Shown: positions 49,739 to 61,468 of the stretch, in pieces
How positions within the stretch are numbered: the first letter of the stretch is position 1
Layout of the letters: each line of letters begins with the position of its first letter
DNA from: Nitrosomonadales bacterium
GTDB lineage: Bacteria; Pseudomonadota; Gammaproteobacteria; Burkholderiales; Gallionellaceae
Assembly (NCBI GenBank): GCA_016234685.1
Contig: JACRAT010000029.1
Location: 62,001-126,000, forward strand
Direction of reading: 5' to 3'
DNA length: 64,000 nt
Program-made: the position numbers and the translations under genes
Notes under the pieces: generated by a model
The model's database searches: none
What the model was told of the DNA's origin: nothing
What the model saw: the letters and a program-made list of their open reading frames with translations, nothing else

Positions 49739-51585
49739 GCGGTGGCCTCTTCTGCCTTGACGAAGCGCGCCTCAAAACCTAAGTCGAGCAGATCGACAGC
49801 GGTGATCTCCAGCGTGACGCGGGTGTTGCCGGGCAGTTCTGGCAGCGAGGGCACGCGGCCGATCAGCGGGATGCCGTCCATGCGGACGAGGTTTTCGCGG
49901 ATGACTTGTGCGTCGATCTCCTGCACTTGTTCTTGCTGCAACCAGCGCAAGCACCAGTAGCGTTCCATGTCGCGCTGGAAGTCGTTGTAGATGCCGTACA
50001 TCTGGTCGAAATCGCGCATGGCGGCGAACAGCATGGTGTCGTTGCGCTGATAGACCGGCGCGTCGCCGCGCAGCAGGGCGATGAGCTGGCGCTGGTTGAG
50101 CAAGTCCACATAGCGGCGCAGCGGCGAGCTGGACCAAGCGTATTGCGCCACGCCCAGCCCTTGGTGCGGCGCGGGCACGCTGCTCATCTTGACCTTGCCG
50201 TTGTTCTGGGTGCGGTAGATGGCGGTGTAGTTGTTGTCGGCCAGCAGCTTGCCCCACTCGCTGTTGACGAAAATCATCAGCTCGGAGACGACCTTGTCGA
50301 TGGGCGAGCCGCGACGGCGGATGCCGATGCTGATTCGATCGTCTTTGATGTCGAAGGTGTAATCGACTTGCTGGTTGCTGTTGTCGGAGGATTTGCCTCG
50401 CCGTGCCTCCAGCTTTTGTGCCAGTTGCCAGAGCAGGGTGAGTTCGGGGGCGTAGGCGTAATTCAGTCGGCCTGCCGCCAGCGATTCTTCGTTGAACAGC
50501 GGCTCCAGCGTGTCGTGGCGCAGGTTGGCGGCGATGTGCAGACGCTCGATGCGGCTCTCGGTCGTCAGCACGTCTAGCGTGTCGGCCTGTACGGTGAGAT
50601 ACATCGAGAGTGCCGGGCAGATGCGGTCTGCGTTGAGGGTGAACACTTCCACCACCGAGTCTGGCAGCATGGTGATCTTGTCGCCCGGCATGTAGACGGT
50701 GGAGAGGCGCGACATCGCCAACTCGTCGCCACTTGATCCGCGCGGCATCCCCAGCGCGGGGGCGGCGATGTGCACGCCGATGCGCCAGTCGCCGTTGTCC
50801 AGCTTTTTCAGCGAGAAGGCGTCGTCGATCTCGGTGGTGCTGGCGTCGTCGATGCTGAAAGCGGTGACGGTCGCCAGCGGCAGCTCTTCCCAGCTCGCCA
50901 GATCCACCGACGGAAAGCCCGTGCCCTTGGGGAAATGCTCGGAGAGGAAGCGTTGCAGATGGTAATCGTGCGTGGAGGGGATCGCGCCGCAGCGATGCAG
51001 CAGGTGCGCGGCGGATAGATTGGTGGCGGCGCATGCGGCTTCCAGCGCTTTGACTTCGAGGGTGTTGCGGTCAGGCTTGAACAGCAGCTGCGGCAGCTTG
51101 CCTGCCAGTTCGGGCGGCAGCTCGAAGCGCGTCAACTCGGCGGTGTAACGGGCTTGCAACTCGGCTTGCAGGCGCTTCTTTTCAGCCCCGGCCAGCGCGG
51201 CTTTCAGCGCTTCTGGCGGAGCGGATTTGTAGCGGCCCTTGCCCTTTTTGTAGAAATACATCGGCGCGGTATGCAGGCGGATCAACGCACCGGCGGCCTC
51301 CTGCGGAGTCGGCGTATGACCGAAATATTCGGTCGCCAACTCCTCGAAACCGAAGTCGTCTGGCGGGCAGCATTCCCACAGGAAATCGGTGTCGATGTCG
51401 GCGGCGATGGCCTCGGCCCGTGCCATGAATTCCGCCAGCGACGGCTCTTTGAAATGCAGCATCACATTGGCGGATTTGATTTTGCTGCGCTTGCCGGAGA
51501 TGCTCTCCACTTGCAGCGAGGTCGTGTTGTCGGCGAGCACGGTTCCAGTCTTGAAACCGCCGTCTTCTTCGTAAAAGATGTTCAT
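49735..51585 (-). CDS. RNase II/RNase R family exoribonuclease
   Basis: 616 residues with an RNB catalytic domain: SIDDASTTEIDDAFSL supplies the metal Asp residues, then VHIAAP, YMPGDKITMLP and PHQGLGVAQYAWSSSPLRRY. The N- and C-terminal S1/cold-shock regions are weak, unlike RNase R (about 800 aa). 3'-5' degradation of RNA. Size and domains fit the VacB/RNase II branch common in beta-proteobacteria. Confidence 0.9.
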   Translation of the reverse strand: MNIFYEEDGGFKTGTVLADNTTSLQVESISGKRSKIKSANVMLHFKEPSLAEFMARAEAIAADIDTDFLWECCPPDDFGFEELATEYFGHTPTPQEAAGALIRLHTAPMYFYKKGKGRYKSAPPEALKAALAGAEKKRLQAELQARYTAELTRFELPPELAGKLPQLLFKPDRNTLEVKALEAACAATNLSAAHLLHRCGAIPSTHDYHLQRFLSEHFPKGTGFPSVDLASWEELPLATVTAFSIDDASTTEIDDAFSLKKLDNGDWRIGVHIAAPALGMPRGSSGDELAMSRLSTVYMPGDKITMLPDSVVEVFTLNADRICPALSMYLTVQADTLDVLTTESRIERLHIAANLRHDTLEPLFNEESLAAGRLNYAYAPELTLLWQLAQKLEARRGKSSDNSNQQVDYTFDIKDDRISIGIRRRGSPIDKVVSELMIFVNSEWGKLLADNNYTAIYRTQNNGKVKMSSVPAPHQGLGVAQYAWSSSPLRRYVDLLNQRQLIALLRGDAPVYQRNDTMLFAAMRDFDQMYGIYNDFQRDMERYWCLRWLQQEQVQEIDAQVIRENLVRMDGIPLIGRVPSLPELPGNTRVTLEITAVDLLDLGFEARFVKAEEATA

Positions 51586-51699
51586 CAGGTGCGGCGCGAA
51601 AATTGAGGCCGGATTATATCAGGGAACCTTGGGGCAACTTGTGGCCCAAGCCGGGAAGGTTGCCTGATGAAATTGAAGGGACTGCCCCCTAGGTGCAAG

Positions 51700-51747
51700 G
51701 ATGCCTGCGCCCCTCCCTTGGCAAGAGGAGGCTGGGAGGGGTTGCGG
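51700..51747. repeat. Palindromic repeat (type F)
   Basis: CCCCTCCCTTGGCAAGAGGA GGCTGGGAGGGG; a stem-loop element in the 288-bp gene-free gap 51586-51873. Nothing else is recognisable there except the terminator at 51821. Confidence 0.7.
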
Positions 51748-51820
51748 TTTAGCTTTGTCTCGTTGATTTCATGCGAAATCAGTGCGTTTTGTATCGGAAT
51801 CGTTGTCTCTCTGTCACCAA

Positions 51821-51857
51821 AAGAAAACGGCGGAAGCCGTTGCCGGGTTCCGCCGTT
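51821..51857 (-). terminator. Intrinsic terminator of the cytochrome gene
   Basis: On the minus strand AACGGCGGAA, loop, TTCCGCCGTTTTCTTTT (51857 down to 51821). A 10-bp perfect stem with a T-rich tail. Confidence 0.85.
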
Positions 51858-51873
51858 GGGTGCGCAAGGTGGC

Positions 51874-52185
51874 CTACTTGAGGGAGAGGATCCATGCAAC
51901 GATGGACTTCGCGCCTTCAGGCGTGACCTTGGGTTTTTGCGCCGGCATGGCGACCGAGCCCCAGTTGCCCTTGCCGCCGTCCAGAATCTTGGCCTCCAGC
52001 GCAGCCGGGGCTGCTTTGTCGCCCTTGTACTTGGCGGCGATGTCTTGGAAGCTAGGGCCGAGCAGCTTCTTGTCCATGGCGTGGCAACCCACGCAGCCGG
52101 ACTTCTTCATCAGCGCCTCATCGGCCTGAGCCAAGCCGGACATTCCCAAACCAGCTACCAGTGCTACACATACCAACTTCTTCAT
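51874..52185 (-). CDS. Class I cytochrome c (c551/c552-like)
   Basis: 103 residues; signal peptide MKKLVCVALVAGLGMSGLAQA, haem motif CVGCH (31-35), LGPSFQDIAAKYKGD, axial Met in GSVAMPAQKP, last helix KSIVAWILSL. A small soluble electron carrier. Clearly related to the 39697 gene but without its 15-residue insert. Confidence 0.93.
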   Translation of the reverse strand: MKKLVCVALVAGLGMSGLAQADEALMKKSGCVGCHAMDKKLLGPSFQDIAAKYKGDKAAPAALEAKILDGGKGNWGSVAMPAQKPKVTPEGAKSIVAWILSLK

Positions 52186-52285
52186 GGTGTTCTCCTTGCT
52201 GTTGATGAGATACGGGGTTAGAAGAGCGATTCTTCGCGGTTATCTTACACCTTTCCCCCGCCGCGTTGGTGCGGCGGGAGCTAAT

Positions 52286-52486
52286 CTAGTCGCGGTGTTT
52301 CTCTTCTCGTTCGCGCTTGTAATTGTCATAGCTGGGGGCGGGTTTCATCGCCCGTTCCCGAGGGGCGTGCTCTGCATCCCGATGTTGACGGATGCCTTCG
52401 TACACATTGCGATACGGATCATCGGCACAGCCCGCCAGCACTCCCAGCAGGGCAATCGCCCCGGATAGTTTCAGTATTCCGCTCAT
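52286..52486 (-). CDS. Small lipoprotein
   Basis: 66 residues from ATG 52486 (MSGILKLSGAIALLGVLAGC). Lipobox LAGC, then a short charged body rich in Arg/Glu/His (YEGIRQHRDAEHAPRERA, YKREREEKHRD). I do not recognise a family. It starts 11 bp downstream of icd on the same strand. Confidence 0.75.
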   Translation of the reverse strand: MSGILKLSGAIALLGVLAGCADDPYRNVYEGIRQHRDAEHAPRERAMKPAPSYDNYKREREEKHRD

Positions 52487-52496
52487 GTCGTAGTCC

Positions 52497-55302
<2,806 letters not shown>

Positions 55303-55360
55303 GGTACGTCTTTGATCGCGGCACTCCCCGGACTCCGGTGCGTGAGCAAGGTCGCGATCA

Positions 55361-56593
55361 TCATCGCGCTAAGCCCATTCCTTCAAAATCCACATCCCCC
55401 GCCGGATACAGATTCGGCAGCAGCGTACCCAATGCGTGGACGGGAAAGCCGGGGCGGACGCGGCCTTTGGGGGTGTCGGAGAGTAGGAAGCCTTCTTTGG
55501 TCAGGCAGGAGAGTGCGTCGCGTGCTGTGCGTTCGGCTAGGCCGGTGAGGCGTGAGGCCGTACCGCGTTCAAAGCCGCCTCGGGCGAGTGCTTCGAGGTA
55601 AAGATGGGCGGACTCTGGGCGCAGGTCGGTGCGGATGTTGCTGAAGTAGTGGCGTACGCGGTGTTCCAGTGTGTCCAGCGCCAACAGGCTGGACATGAAT
55701 CTCACTTGGTCGATGGCGGTTTGCAGGGCGTATTCGCAGAAGGCGGCGAGTTGGGTTTCGGAGAGGTTGCCGCGTCCATCGAGGTCGCCCATTCGGGGCA
55801 TGTCGGCTTCGGCCAAGCGCTGTTTGTAGACTTGCTGGGTTTTGGCCAAGCCGCGCGACAACGACCACAGCGCCGAGCCGGAAAGTCCGGTGCTTTTGAG
55901 CATGGCATCCAGCACGATGCGTGCGATGCGCCCGTTGCCATCGGCGAAGGGGTGTATCCAGACCAGCCTGTGGTGGGCGATGATGGCGGCGACGATGGCT
56001 TCGAGCTTGTTCAGCCCGCCGCTCTTTGCGCGACCCAAGACGGGCGCGTAGACGACGGCGTACCTTTGCAAAAATACAGCGACGGAGTTGGCTTGCGGCG
56101 CGATGTGGTTGCCGACACGGACTTCGTTGCGCCTGATCTGGCCGGGCTCCATGCGCGTCAACGTGCCATCGGGCAGCGCAATCATCAGCATGGCGTCGGG
56201 CAGGTGGCGGCTGAATTCCCCGTGCGCTTCCAGAATGAAGGGCTGGATGCCGTATTCGACGATGTCTTTCGCGTTCGCCCATGCGGTGGTTTGGATGTGG
56301 GCGTGGGCCAGCCGCTGCAAATCACTTTGGCTAGTGGTGGCGGTGAAGTCGCTCTGCATCGCCCGGTCGATTTCTATCGGCAGGGTGTGATGCCCCTCGA
56401 TCAGGTTGGAGTAGTAGCAGTTCATCCCTCGCACCAATTCCGATAGCGCCCGCACGGCATCTTTGTGGATGGAGGTATCCAGCCGTGCGTCGAGTTCAGA
56501 TAGCTCCTGCGCCAAGTCGAGCAGGCGTTTGTAATGCGCCGGACTGGAGGCTGAAATAAGCAATGGCTCGAATTGTGAGGGGTGGTCGTACAT
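55361..56593 (-). CDS. Fic/DOC family protein (second)
   Basis: 410 residues. Inhibitory helix motif YSNLIEGHH near residue 63, Fic core HPFADGNGRIAR, helical C-terminal part and a winged-helix-like end (SRLTGLAERTARDALSCLTKEGFL). Presumed AMP-transferase with built-in inhibition. Not similar to the fic gene in the RM island outside the motifs. A perfect inverted repeat lies just upstream. Confidence 0.9.
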   Translation of the reverse strand: MYDHPSQFEPLLISASSPAHYKRLLDLAQELSELDARLDTSIHKDAVRALSELVRGMNCYYSNLIEGHHTLPIEIDRAMQSDFTATTSQSDLQRLAHAHIQTTAWANAKDIVEYGIQPFILEAHGEFSRHLPDAMLMIALPDGTLTRMEPGQIRRNEVRVGNHIAPQANSVAVFLQRYAVVYAPVLGRAKSGGLNKLEAIVAAIIAHHRLVWIHPFADGNGRIARIVLDAMLKSTGLSGSALWSLSRGLAKTQQVYKQRLAEADMPRMGDLDGRGNLSETQLAAFCEYALQTAIDQVRFMSSLLALDTLEHRVRHYFSNIRTDLRPESAHLYLEALARGGFERGTASRLTGLAERTARDALSCLTKEGFLLSDTPKGRVRPGFPVHALGTLLPNLYPAGDVDFEGMGLAR

Positions 56594-56604
56594 GATTTTG
56601 TGCC

Positions 56605-56628
56605 GATATTATTGCCGATGATAATATC
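56605..56628. promoter_or_regulatory. Inverted repeat upstream of the second fic gene
   Basis: GATATTAT (56605-56612), 8-bp spacer, ATAATATC (56621-56628), starting 12 bp upstream of the fic start codon in an AT-rich island. Fits an autoregulatory operator overlapping the promoter. Confidence 0.5.
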
Positions 56629-56725
56629 AGTAAATCATAGTGATGACGCTTGTTTGTGGATATTGCGCGCCGATTGTTTGGCGGAGCAGAATCCCGCCCC
56701 ACAAGGGGCGGTAACCCGAGTTGAC

Positions 56726-58141
56726 TTAGCCCTGAGCGATCTTCGCCAGCGTCTCGCTCACCAGCACTTGCGCGCGTTCCACGTTGTCGGCTTCGGCGTA
56801 GCAGCGTAGTTCCGGGGCGTTGCCGGAGGGGCGGAGGTGGGCGATCTCGCCGTTGGCGAAGGTGAGGCGCAGGCCGTCGGTGGTGTCGCGTTTGACCACC
56901 ACGCCCAGCGCGTCGCCCCACAGGCTGCGGTAGGCGTCTTCACTGGCTTGTAGACGTTCCAGCAGGGCGCGGCTGTCGGCGACGGCGAAATTCTGTAGGC
57001 GGTCGCTGGCGGTGAAACGTTGCGGCAGGCCGTTCAGCAGTTCGGATAGCTTGCAGCCTTGTTGCCGCGCCATCGCCAGTAGGGCGAGTGCGGGCAGGAT
57101 GGAATCGCGGGTGGGTAGGGCAGCCAGCGGGTGGCCGTTGACGACCAGATGATTGCCGGCAAGGAATCCGCCGTTGGCCTCGAAGCCGGCCACACCGCCG
57201 CTGGCTTGCTCCATGCCGGCGATCACGTAGGGCGAGCCGATGCGAGTGCGGATGACGTATTTGAAGTGGCCGGAGGCTTCGATGGCGGTGTTGCAGCTCA
57301 CCGGGGTGACGATGGTGTCCGCGCCGAGGAACTTGGCGCACAGCAGGCCGACCACGTCGCCGCGCAGCCATTCGCCGGTCTCGTCGCCGATTAGCGGGCG
57401 GTCGCCGTCGCCGTCGGTGGAGATGATCGCGTCCAGTTTATAGTGTGCCGCCCAAGTGCGGCCACGCTGGCGGTCTTCTTCGCCCACGGCCTCGGTGTCG
57501 ATGGGGACGAAGGTGTCGGTGCGCTCAAGCCCCAGCACGTCTGCGCCGAGGTCGGACAGGATCTGCTTCAGCACATCGCGCGCGGCGCTGGAATGTTCGT
57601 ACACGCCGACGCGCCAGCCTTTGAGCAGGTCAGCCGAGAATAGCTCGGTATAGCGCAGGCGGAATTGATCCAGCGCGACCGGGTTGACGGCAGGCAACTC
57701 GCCCGCGAGTGCGCCGATCTCTACCGTCGCACCAGCGATGGCGGCTTCGTCGGCCTTGCTGATCTCGCCTTGCGAGGTGTAGAACTTGATGCCGTTGCGG
57801 TCAAACGGGATGTGGCTGCCGGTGACCATGATGGCCGGGATGCCCAGCGCCAAGCTGTGCAGCGCCAGTGCCGGAGTCGGCAGCACACCGCAATAATCCA
57901 CTTCGCAACCAGCTTCGCGGATCGCCGCCGCGCAGGCGCGGGCGATGGTTGGGCTGGACGGACGCAGGTCGATGCCCAGCGCGATCTTCTGTCCGGCTGG
58001 CAGCCTCAGACCTTGCAGGAAAGCCAGTGTGTACGCCGCGCACACTGCGTCGCTCATCTGGCTGACCAGCCCGCGTGCACCACTGGTGCCGAACGCCACG
58101 CCGCTGGCGGCCATCATCTGCTGAATGTTGATTGTCGTCAT
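56726..58141 (-). CDS. Phosphomannomutase/phosphoglucomutase-type phosphohexomutase
   Basis: 471 residues. FGTSGARGLV at the start, phosphoserine loop VTGSHIPFDRNGIKF (usual TASHNP; the Ser is kept), metal loop STDGDGDRPLI, sugar loop GFEANGGFL and phosphate loop LRPSGNAPELR. Interconverts hexose 1- and 6-phosphates for polysaccharide or LPS precursors. Which sugar is used cannot be told. Confidence 0.9.
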   Translation of the reverse strand: MTTINIQQMMAASGVAFGTSGARGLVSQMSDAVCAAYTLAFLQGLRLPAGQKIALGIDLRPSSPTIARACAAAIREAGCEVDYCGVLPTPALALHSLALGIPAIMVTGSHIPFDRNGIKFYTSQGEISKADEAAIAGATVEIGALAGELPAVNPVALDQFRLRYTELFSADLLKGWRVGVYEHSSAARDVLKQILSDLGADVLGLERTDTFVPIDTEAVGEEDRQRGRTWAAHYKLDAIISTDGDGDRPLIGDETGEWLRGDVVGLLCAKFLGADTIVTPVSCNTAIEASGHFKYVIRTRIGSPYVIAGMEQASGGVAGFEANGGFLAGNHLVVNGHPLAALPTRDSILPALALLAMARQQGCKLSELLNGLPQRFTASDRLQNFAVADSRALLERLQASEDAYRSLWGDALGVVVKRDTTDGLRLTFANGEIAHLRPSGNAPELRCYAEADNVERAQVLVSETLAKIAQG

Positions 58142-58235
58142 AAGATTAACCTGAGGAGTAATGGTAAGAATGGAGTGGAAGCGGTTCGCGCCCGCTTTTC
58201 GCGCTGTGATTATCGCACCGGGACGAGGCGTGTCG

Positions 58236-58850
58236 CTACTCGGGAGGGATCGAGTGGCGGCCCAACTTCTCCAGCAATATCTGGAGCGCCAGCGCGCGGT
58301 GGCTGAGCTGGGCTTTTTGCTCGTGGCTGAGTTGGGCAGCGGTCTGGCCGAACTGTGGTAGCCAGAAATACGGGTCGTAGCCGAAACCGCCGTCGCCGCG
58401 CGCCTCGTGGGCGATCTCGCCGTGCCATTCGCCCTCGGCGATCAGCGGTTGCGGGTCGTCCGCGTGGCGCACCAGCACCAGCACGCAGTAGTAATGGGCG
58501 CGGCGGTCGGTCACGCCTTGCATCACTTCCAGCAGCTTTTCGTTGTTGCGCTGATCCGACTTGGGGTCGTCGCCCGCATAGCGTGCGGAGATCACGCCGG
58601 GCGCGCCGCCGAGTGCCTCGACGCAGATGCCGGAATCGTCCGCCAGCGCGGGCAGGCCGCTCTCGCGGCTGACGTGGCGGGCTTTCGCCAGTGCGTTCTC
58701 GACGAAGGTGCAGTGCGGTTCTTCTGCTTCCGAGATGCCGAGCTGCGCTTGCGTCAGCACTTCGATGCCGAGCGGCGACAACATGCGCTGAAACTCACGC
58801 AGTTTGCCAGCGTTGTTGGAGGCGATGACCAGTTTTTGCACCTTAGCCAC
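58236..58850 (-). CDS. rdgB: XTP/dITP diphosphatase (RdgB/HAM1)
   Basis: 204 residues from GTG 58850, which overlaps the rph stop by 8 bases. [51 protein letters not shown] and [11 protein letters not shown] are the family signatures. It removes non-canonical purine nucleotides. Confidence 0.96.
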   Translation of the reverse strand: MAKVQKLVIASNNAGKLREFQRMLSPLGIEVLTQAQLGISEAEEPHCTFVENALAKARHVSRESGLPALADDSGICVEALGGAPGVISARYAGDDPKSDQRNNEKLLEVMQGVTDRRAHYYCVLVLVRHADDPQPLIAEGEWHGEIAHEARGDGGFGYDPYFWLPQFGQTAAQLSHEQKAQLSHRALALQILLEKLGRHSIPPE

Positions 58851-59559
58851 CCAGCGAGTCGCCTTGGATCTCGACCAGTTGTGTGATGGCTGCCTGTGCC
58901 AAGTCCAGCAGCGCGTCCATCTCGGCGCGGGAATAGGGCGCGCCTTCCGCCGTGCCTTGCACTTCGACGAAGCCGCCGCTGCCTGTCATCACCACGTTCA
59001 TGTCTGTATCGCAGGCGGAATCTTCCAGATAGTCCAGATCCAGCACCGGCACGCCTTGATATATGCCCACCGAGATGGCGGCGACGAAGTCCTTCAGCGG
59101 GCTGTCGCTGATCTTTTGCTGGCGGATCAAGGCGGTGACGGCATCGTGCAGGGCGACGTAAGCGCCGGTGATGCTGGCGGTGCGCGTGCCGCCATCGGCT
59201 TGGATCACGTCGCAATCGAGGTGGATGGTGCGTTCACCCAGTTTGGACAGATCGACCACGGCGCGCAGACTGCGTCCGATCAGGCGCTGGATCTCTTGGG
59301 TACGGCCAGTTTGCTTGCCTCGGGCGGCCTCGCGCTGCATCCGTTCGCCGGTGGAGCGCGGCAACATGCCGTATTCCGCCGTCACCCAGCCCTCGCCACT
59401 GCCCTTTTTGTGGGGCGGGACGCGCTCTTCCACACTGGCGGTGCAGATCACCTTGGTGTCGCCGAACTCGATCAGCACCGAGCCTTCGGCGTGCTTGGTG
59501 TATTGGCGGGTGATGCGCACACGGCGCAATTCGTTGGGCTGGCGTTGGCTTGGGCGCAT
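58843..59559 (-). CDS. rph: Ribonuclease PH
   Basis: 238 residues, full length. [70 protein letters not shown]. Phosphorolytic 3' trimming of tRNA precursors. Coupled to rdgB as in many proteobacteria. Confidence 0.97.
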   Translation of the reverse strand: MRPSQRQPNELRRVRITRQYTKHAEGSVLIEFGDTKVICTASVEERVPPHKKGSGEGWVTAEYGMLPRSTGERMQREAARGKQTGRTQEIQRLIGRSLRAVVDLSKLGERTIHLDCDVIQADGGTRTASITGAYVALHDAVTALIRQQKISDSPLKDFVAAISVGIYQGVPVLDLDYLEDSACDTDMNVVMTGSGGFVEVQGTAEGAPYSRAEMDALLDLAQAAITQLVEIQGDSLGG

Positions 59560-59714
59560 GGTTCAGGCTCCTTGAAAAGTGGCGGGCATTATAGCCTGCA
59601 ACGCCATGAGTCGAATCGGCTCGTCGGTAGCCCGGCTCGTAACGCCGCAGTAGGTGAACCGGGGCGCGCGTAATATAATCGCGCCCTTGTTTGAACCTGA
59701 CTCTGGAGCGCGTG

Positions 59715-60581
59715 ATGATCTACAGCATGACCGGCTATGCCTCTGCCGCAGCGGAACTGCCCGCTGGTTCGCTCACCTTGGAGCTGCGCTCCGTCAATCA
59801 CCGCTACCTCGATCTTCAGTTCCGTATGCCGGAAGACTTGCGCACGCTGGAGCCCGCCATGCGCGAGGCGATCTCGGCGCAGATGCAGCGCGGCAAGATC
59901 GAATGTCGCGTCAACTATACCGCTCGCACCGTGGTCGCCGAGGCGACGCAGCTCAATCATGACATGTTGAAGCGGCTGGCCGACTGGAGCCGCGAAGTGC
60001 AGACCGTGTTGCATGACGCGCGCGGATTGAGCGTGGCCGACGTGCTGCGCTGGGAAGGCGTGCTGGATCGCCCGGCTGCTTCGCTGGACGAGTTGCGCGG
60101 CGCATTGCTGGAGTTGTTGCAGAAGGTGGTGCAGGATTTTGCTGCCGCCCGCGCCCGCGAGGGCGAGAAGCTGAAGGACTTCCTGTTGCAGCGCGTCGAG
60201 CAGATCGAGGCGGTGCGGCAGGCCGTCGCGCCGCGCATCCCGGCGGCGGTGGCGGCCTACGAGGCCAAGCTGGCCGCGCGTCTGCGCGAGGCGGTGCAGG
60301 GCGGTGACGATGAGCGGTTGCATCAGGAAGTCGTGCTGTTCGCTACCCGCATCGACGTGGATGAAGAGTTGTCGCGCTTGTCCGCCCACTTGTCTGAAGT
60401 CCGTCGCATCCTGAGCAAGGGCGGTGCGGCGGGCAAGCGGCTGGATTTTCTGATGCAGGAACTCAACCGCGAAGCCAACACGCTAGGCTCGAAGGCCGTG
60501 GATACCGAAGTCTCGCGCGCTTCGATGGAACTCAAGCTGCTCATCGAGCAGATGCGCGAACAGATACAAAACATCGAATAA
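59715..60581 (+). CDS. yicC: YicC/YloC family endoribonuclease
   Basis: 288 residues from ATG 59715 (MIYSMTGYASAAAELPAG); MTGY is the family hallmark. Also LELRSVNHRYLDLQFRMPE, RGKIECRVNYT, and the C-terminal DFLMQELNREANTLGSKA. E. coli YicC is reported as an endoribonuclease acting on sRNA. Divergent to rph; 9 bp before gmk. Confidence 0.93.
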   Translation: MIYSMTGYASAAAELPAGSLTLELRSVNHRYLDLQFRMPEDLRTLEPAMREAISAQMQRGKIECRVNYTARTVVAEATQLNHDMLKRLADWSREVQTVLHDARGLSVADVLRWEGVLDRPAASLDELRGALLELLQKVVQDFAAARAREGEKLKDFLLQRVEQIEAVRQAVAPRIPAAVAAYEAKLAARLREAVQGGDDERLHQEVVLFATRIDVDEELSRLSAHLSEVRRILSKGGAAGKRLDFLMQELNREANTLGSKAVDTEVSRASMELKLLIEQMREQIQNIE

Positions 60582-60590
60582 GGAACCGCC

Positions 60591-61211
60591 ATGTCCGGCA
60601 ATCTTTTCATCATCAGTGCGCCTTCCGGCGCGGGCAAGACCAGTCTGGTGCAGCGTCTGCTGGCCATCAATTCCGGCATCCGTCTGTCCATCTCCTACAC
60701 CACGCGCGCGCCGCGCCCCGGTGAGGTCGATGGGCGGGACTACCACTTCGTCAGCCGGGAGTCTTTCCTGCAAATGGCTGAGCGGGGCGATTTTCTGGAG
60801 AGCGCCGAGGTTTACGGCAACCTTTACGGCACGTCGCAGTCGTGGATCGAGGCTCAGTTGGACAGCGGTAGCGACATCCTGTTGGAGATCGACTGGCAGG
60901 GCGCAGCGCAGGTGCGCAAGCTGTTCACCGAAGCGCTCAGCATCTTCATCTTGCCGCCTTCACTGGATGCACTGCATGTCCGCTTGCGCGGGCGGCGGCA
61001 GGACAGCGACGAGGTGATCGCCCAGCGCATGGCGGCCGCGCGCGAGGACATCTCTCATGTGTCTGAATTCGACTATGTTATTATCAACGACAATCTGGAT
61101 GAGGCTTTGCAGCAACTCAACGCGGTCATCGTCGCCGCGCGCCAGCAACGGAATCACCAACTGATCCGTCACCAGCATCTAATCAATCAACTGCAATCTC
61201 TGGAGAACTAA
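60591..61211 (+). CDS. gmk: Guanylate kinase
   Basis: 206 residues. P-loop SAPSGAGKTSL, GMP site YTTRAPRPGEVDGRDYHFVS, EVYGNLYGTSQSWIE and LLEIDWQGAAQVR. Makes GDP from GMP. The order yicC-gmk-rpoZ-spoT is conserved in proteobacteria. Confidence 0.97.
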   Translation: MSGNLFIISAPSGAGKTSLVQRLLAINSGIRLSISYTTRAPRPGEVDGRDYHFVSRESFLQMAERGDFLESAEVYGNLYGTSQSWIEAQLDSGSDILLEIDWQGAAQVRKLFTEALSIFILPPSLDALHVRLRGRRQDSDEVIAQRMAAAREDISHVSEFDYVIINDNLDEALQQLNAVIVAARQQRNHQLIRHQHLINQLQSLEN

Positions 61212-61214
61212 ATC

Positions 61215-61421
61215 ATGGCAAGAATCACTGTCGACGACTGTATGAAGTACATTCCTAACCGTTTCGAGTTGACTTTGGCTGCGGCTTACCGCGCCCGTCA
61301 GTTGGCCAATGGCGCGAGCTATCTGGTGGAAGAAAGCCGCGACAAGCCGACCGTCGTCGCCCTGCGCGAGATCAGCGAAGGTTTGGTCGGCCTAGAGATC
61401 CTCAATCGCGGTCAGGCCTGA
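61215..61421 (+). CDS. rpoZ: RNA polymerase omega subunit
   Basis: 68 residues: [20 protein letters not shown], then AAAYRARQL and [15 protein letters not shown]. Omega stabilises the beta' subunit and is one site of ppGpp action, matching the spoT gene that follows. Three bp behind gmk. Confidence 0.97.
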   Translation: MARITVDDCMKYIPNRFELTLAAAYRARQLANGASYLVEESRDKPTVVALREISEGLVGLEILNRGQA

Positions 61422-61468
61422 TCGACACCAGAATCACGGGCGGCTTCGCCGCCTGTCAGAACCCCTCC

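Noticed and set aside
52257-52278. CCCGCCGC/GCGGCGGG hairpin taken as terminator of the small lipoprotein gene
   Set aside because: On the minus strand it is followed by GGGGGAAAGG and not by a T-run, so termination is not supported.
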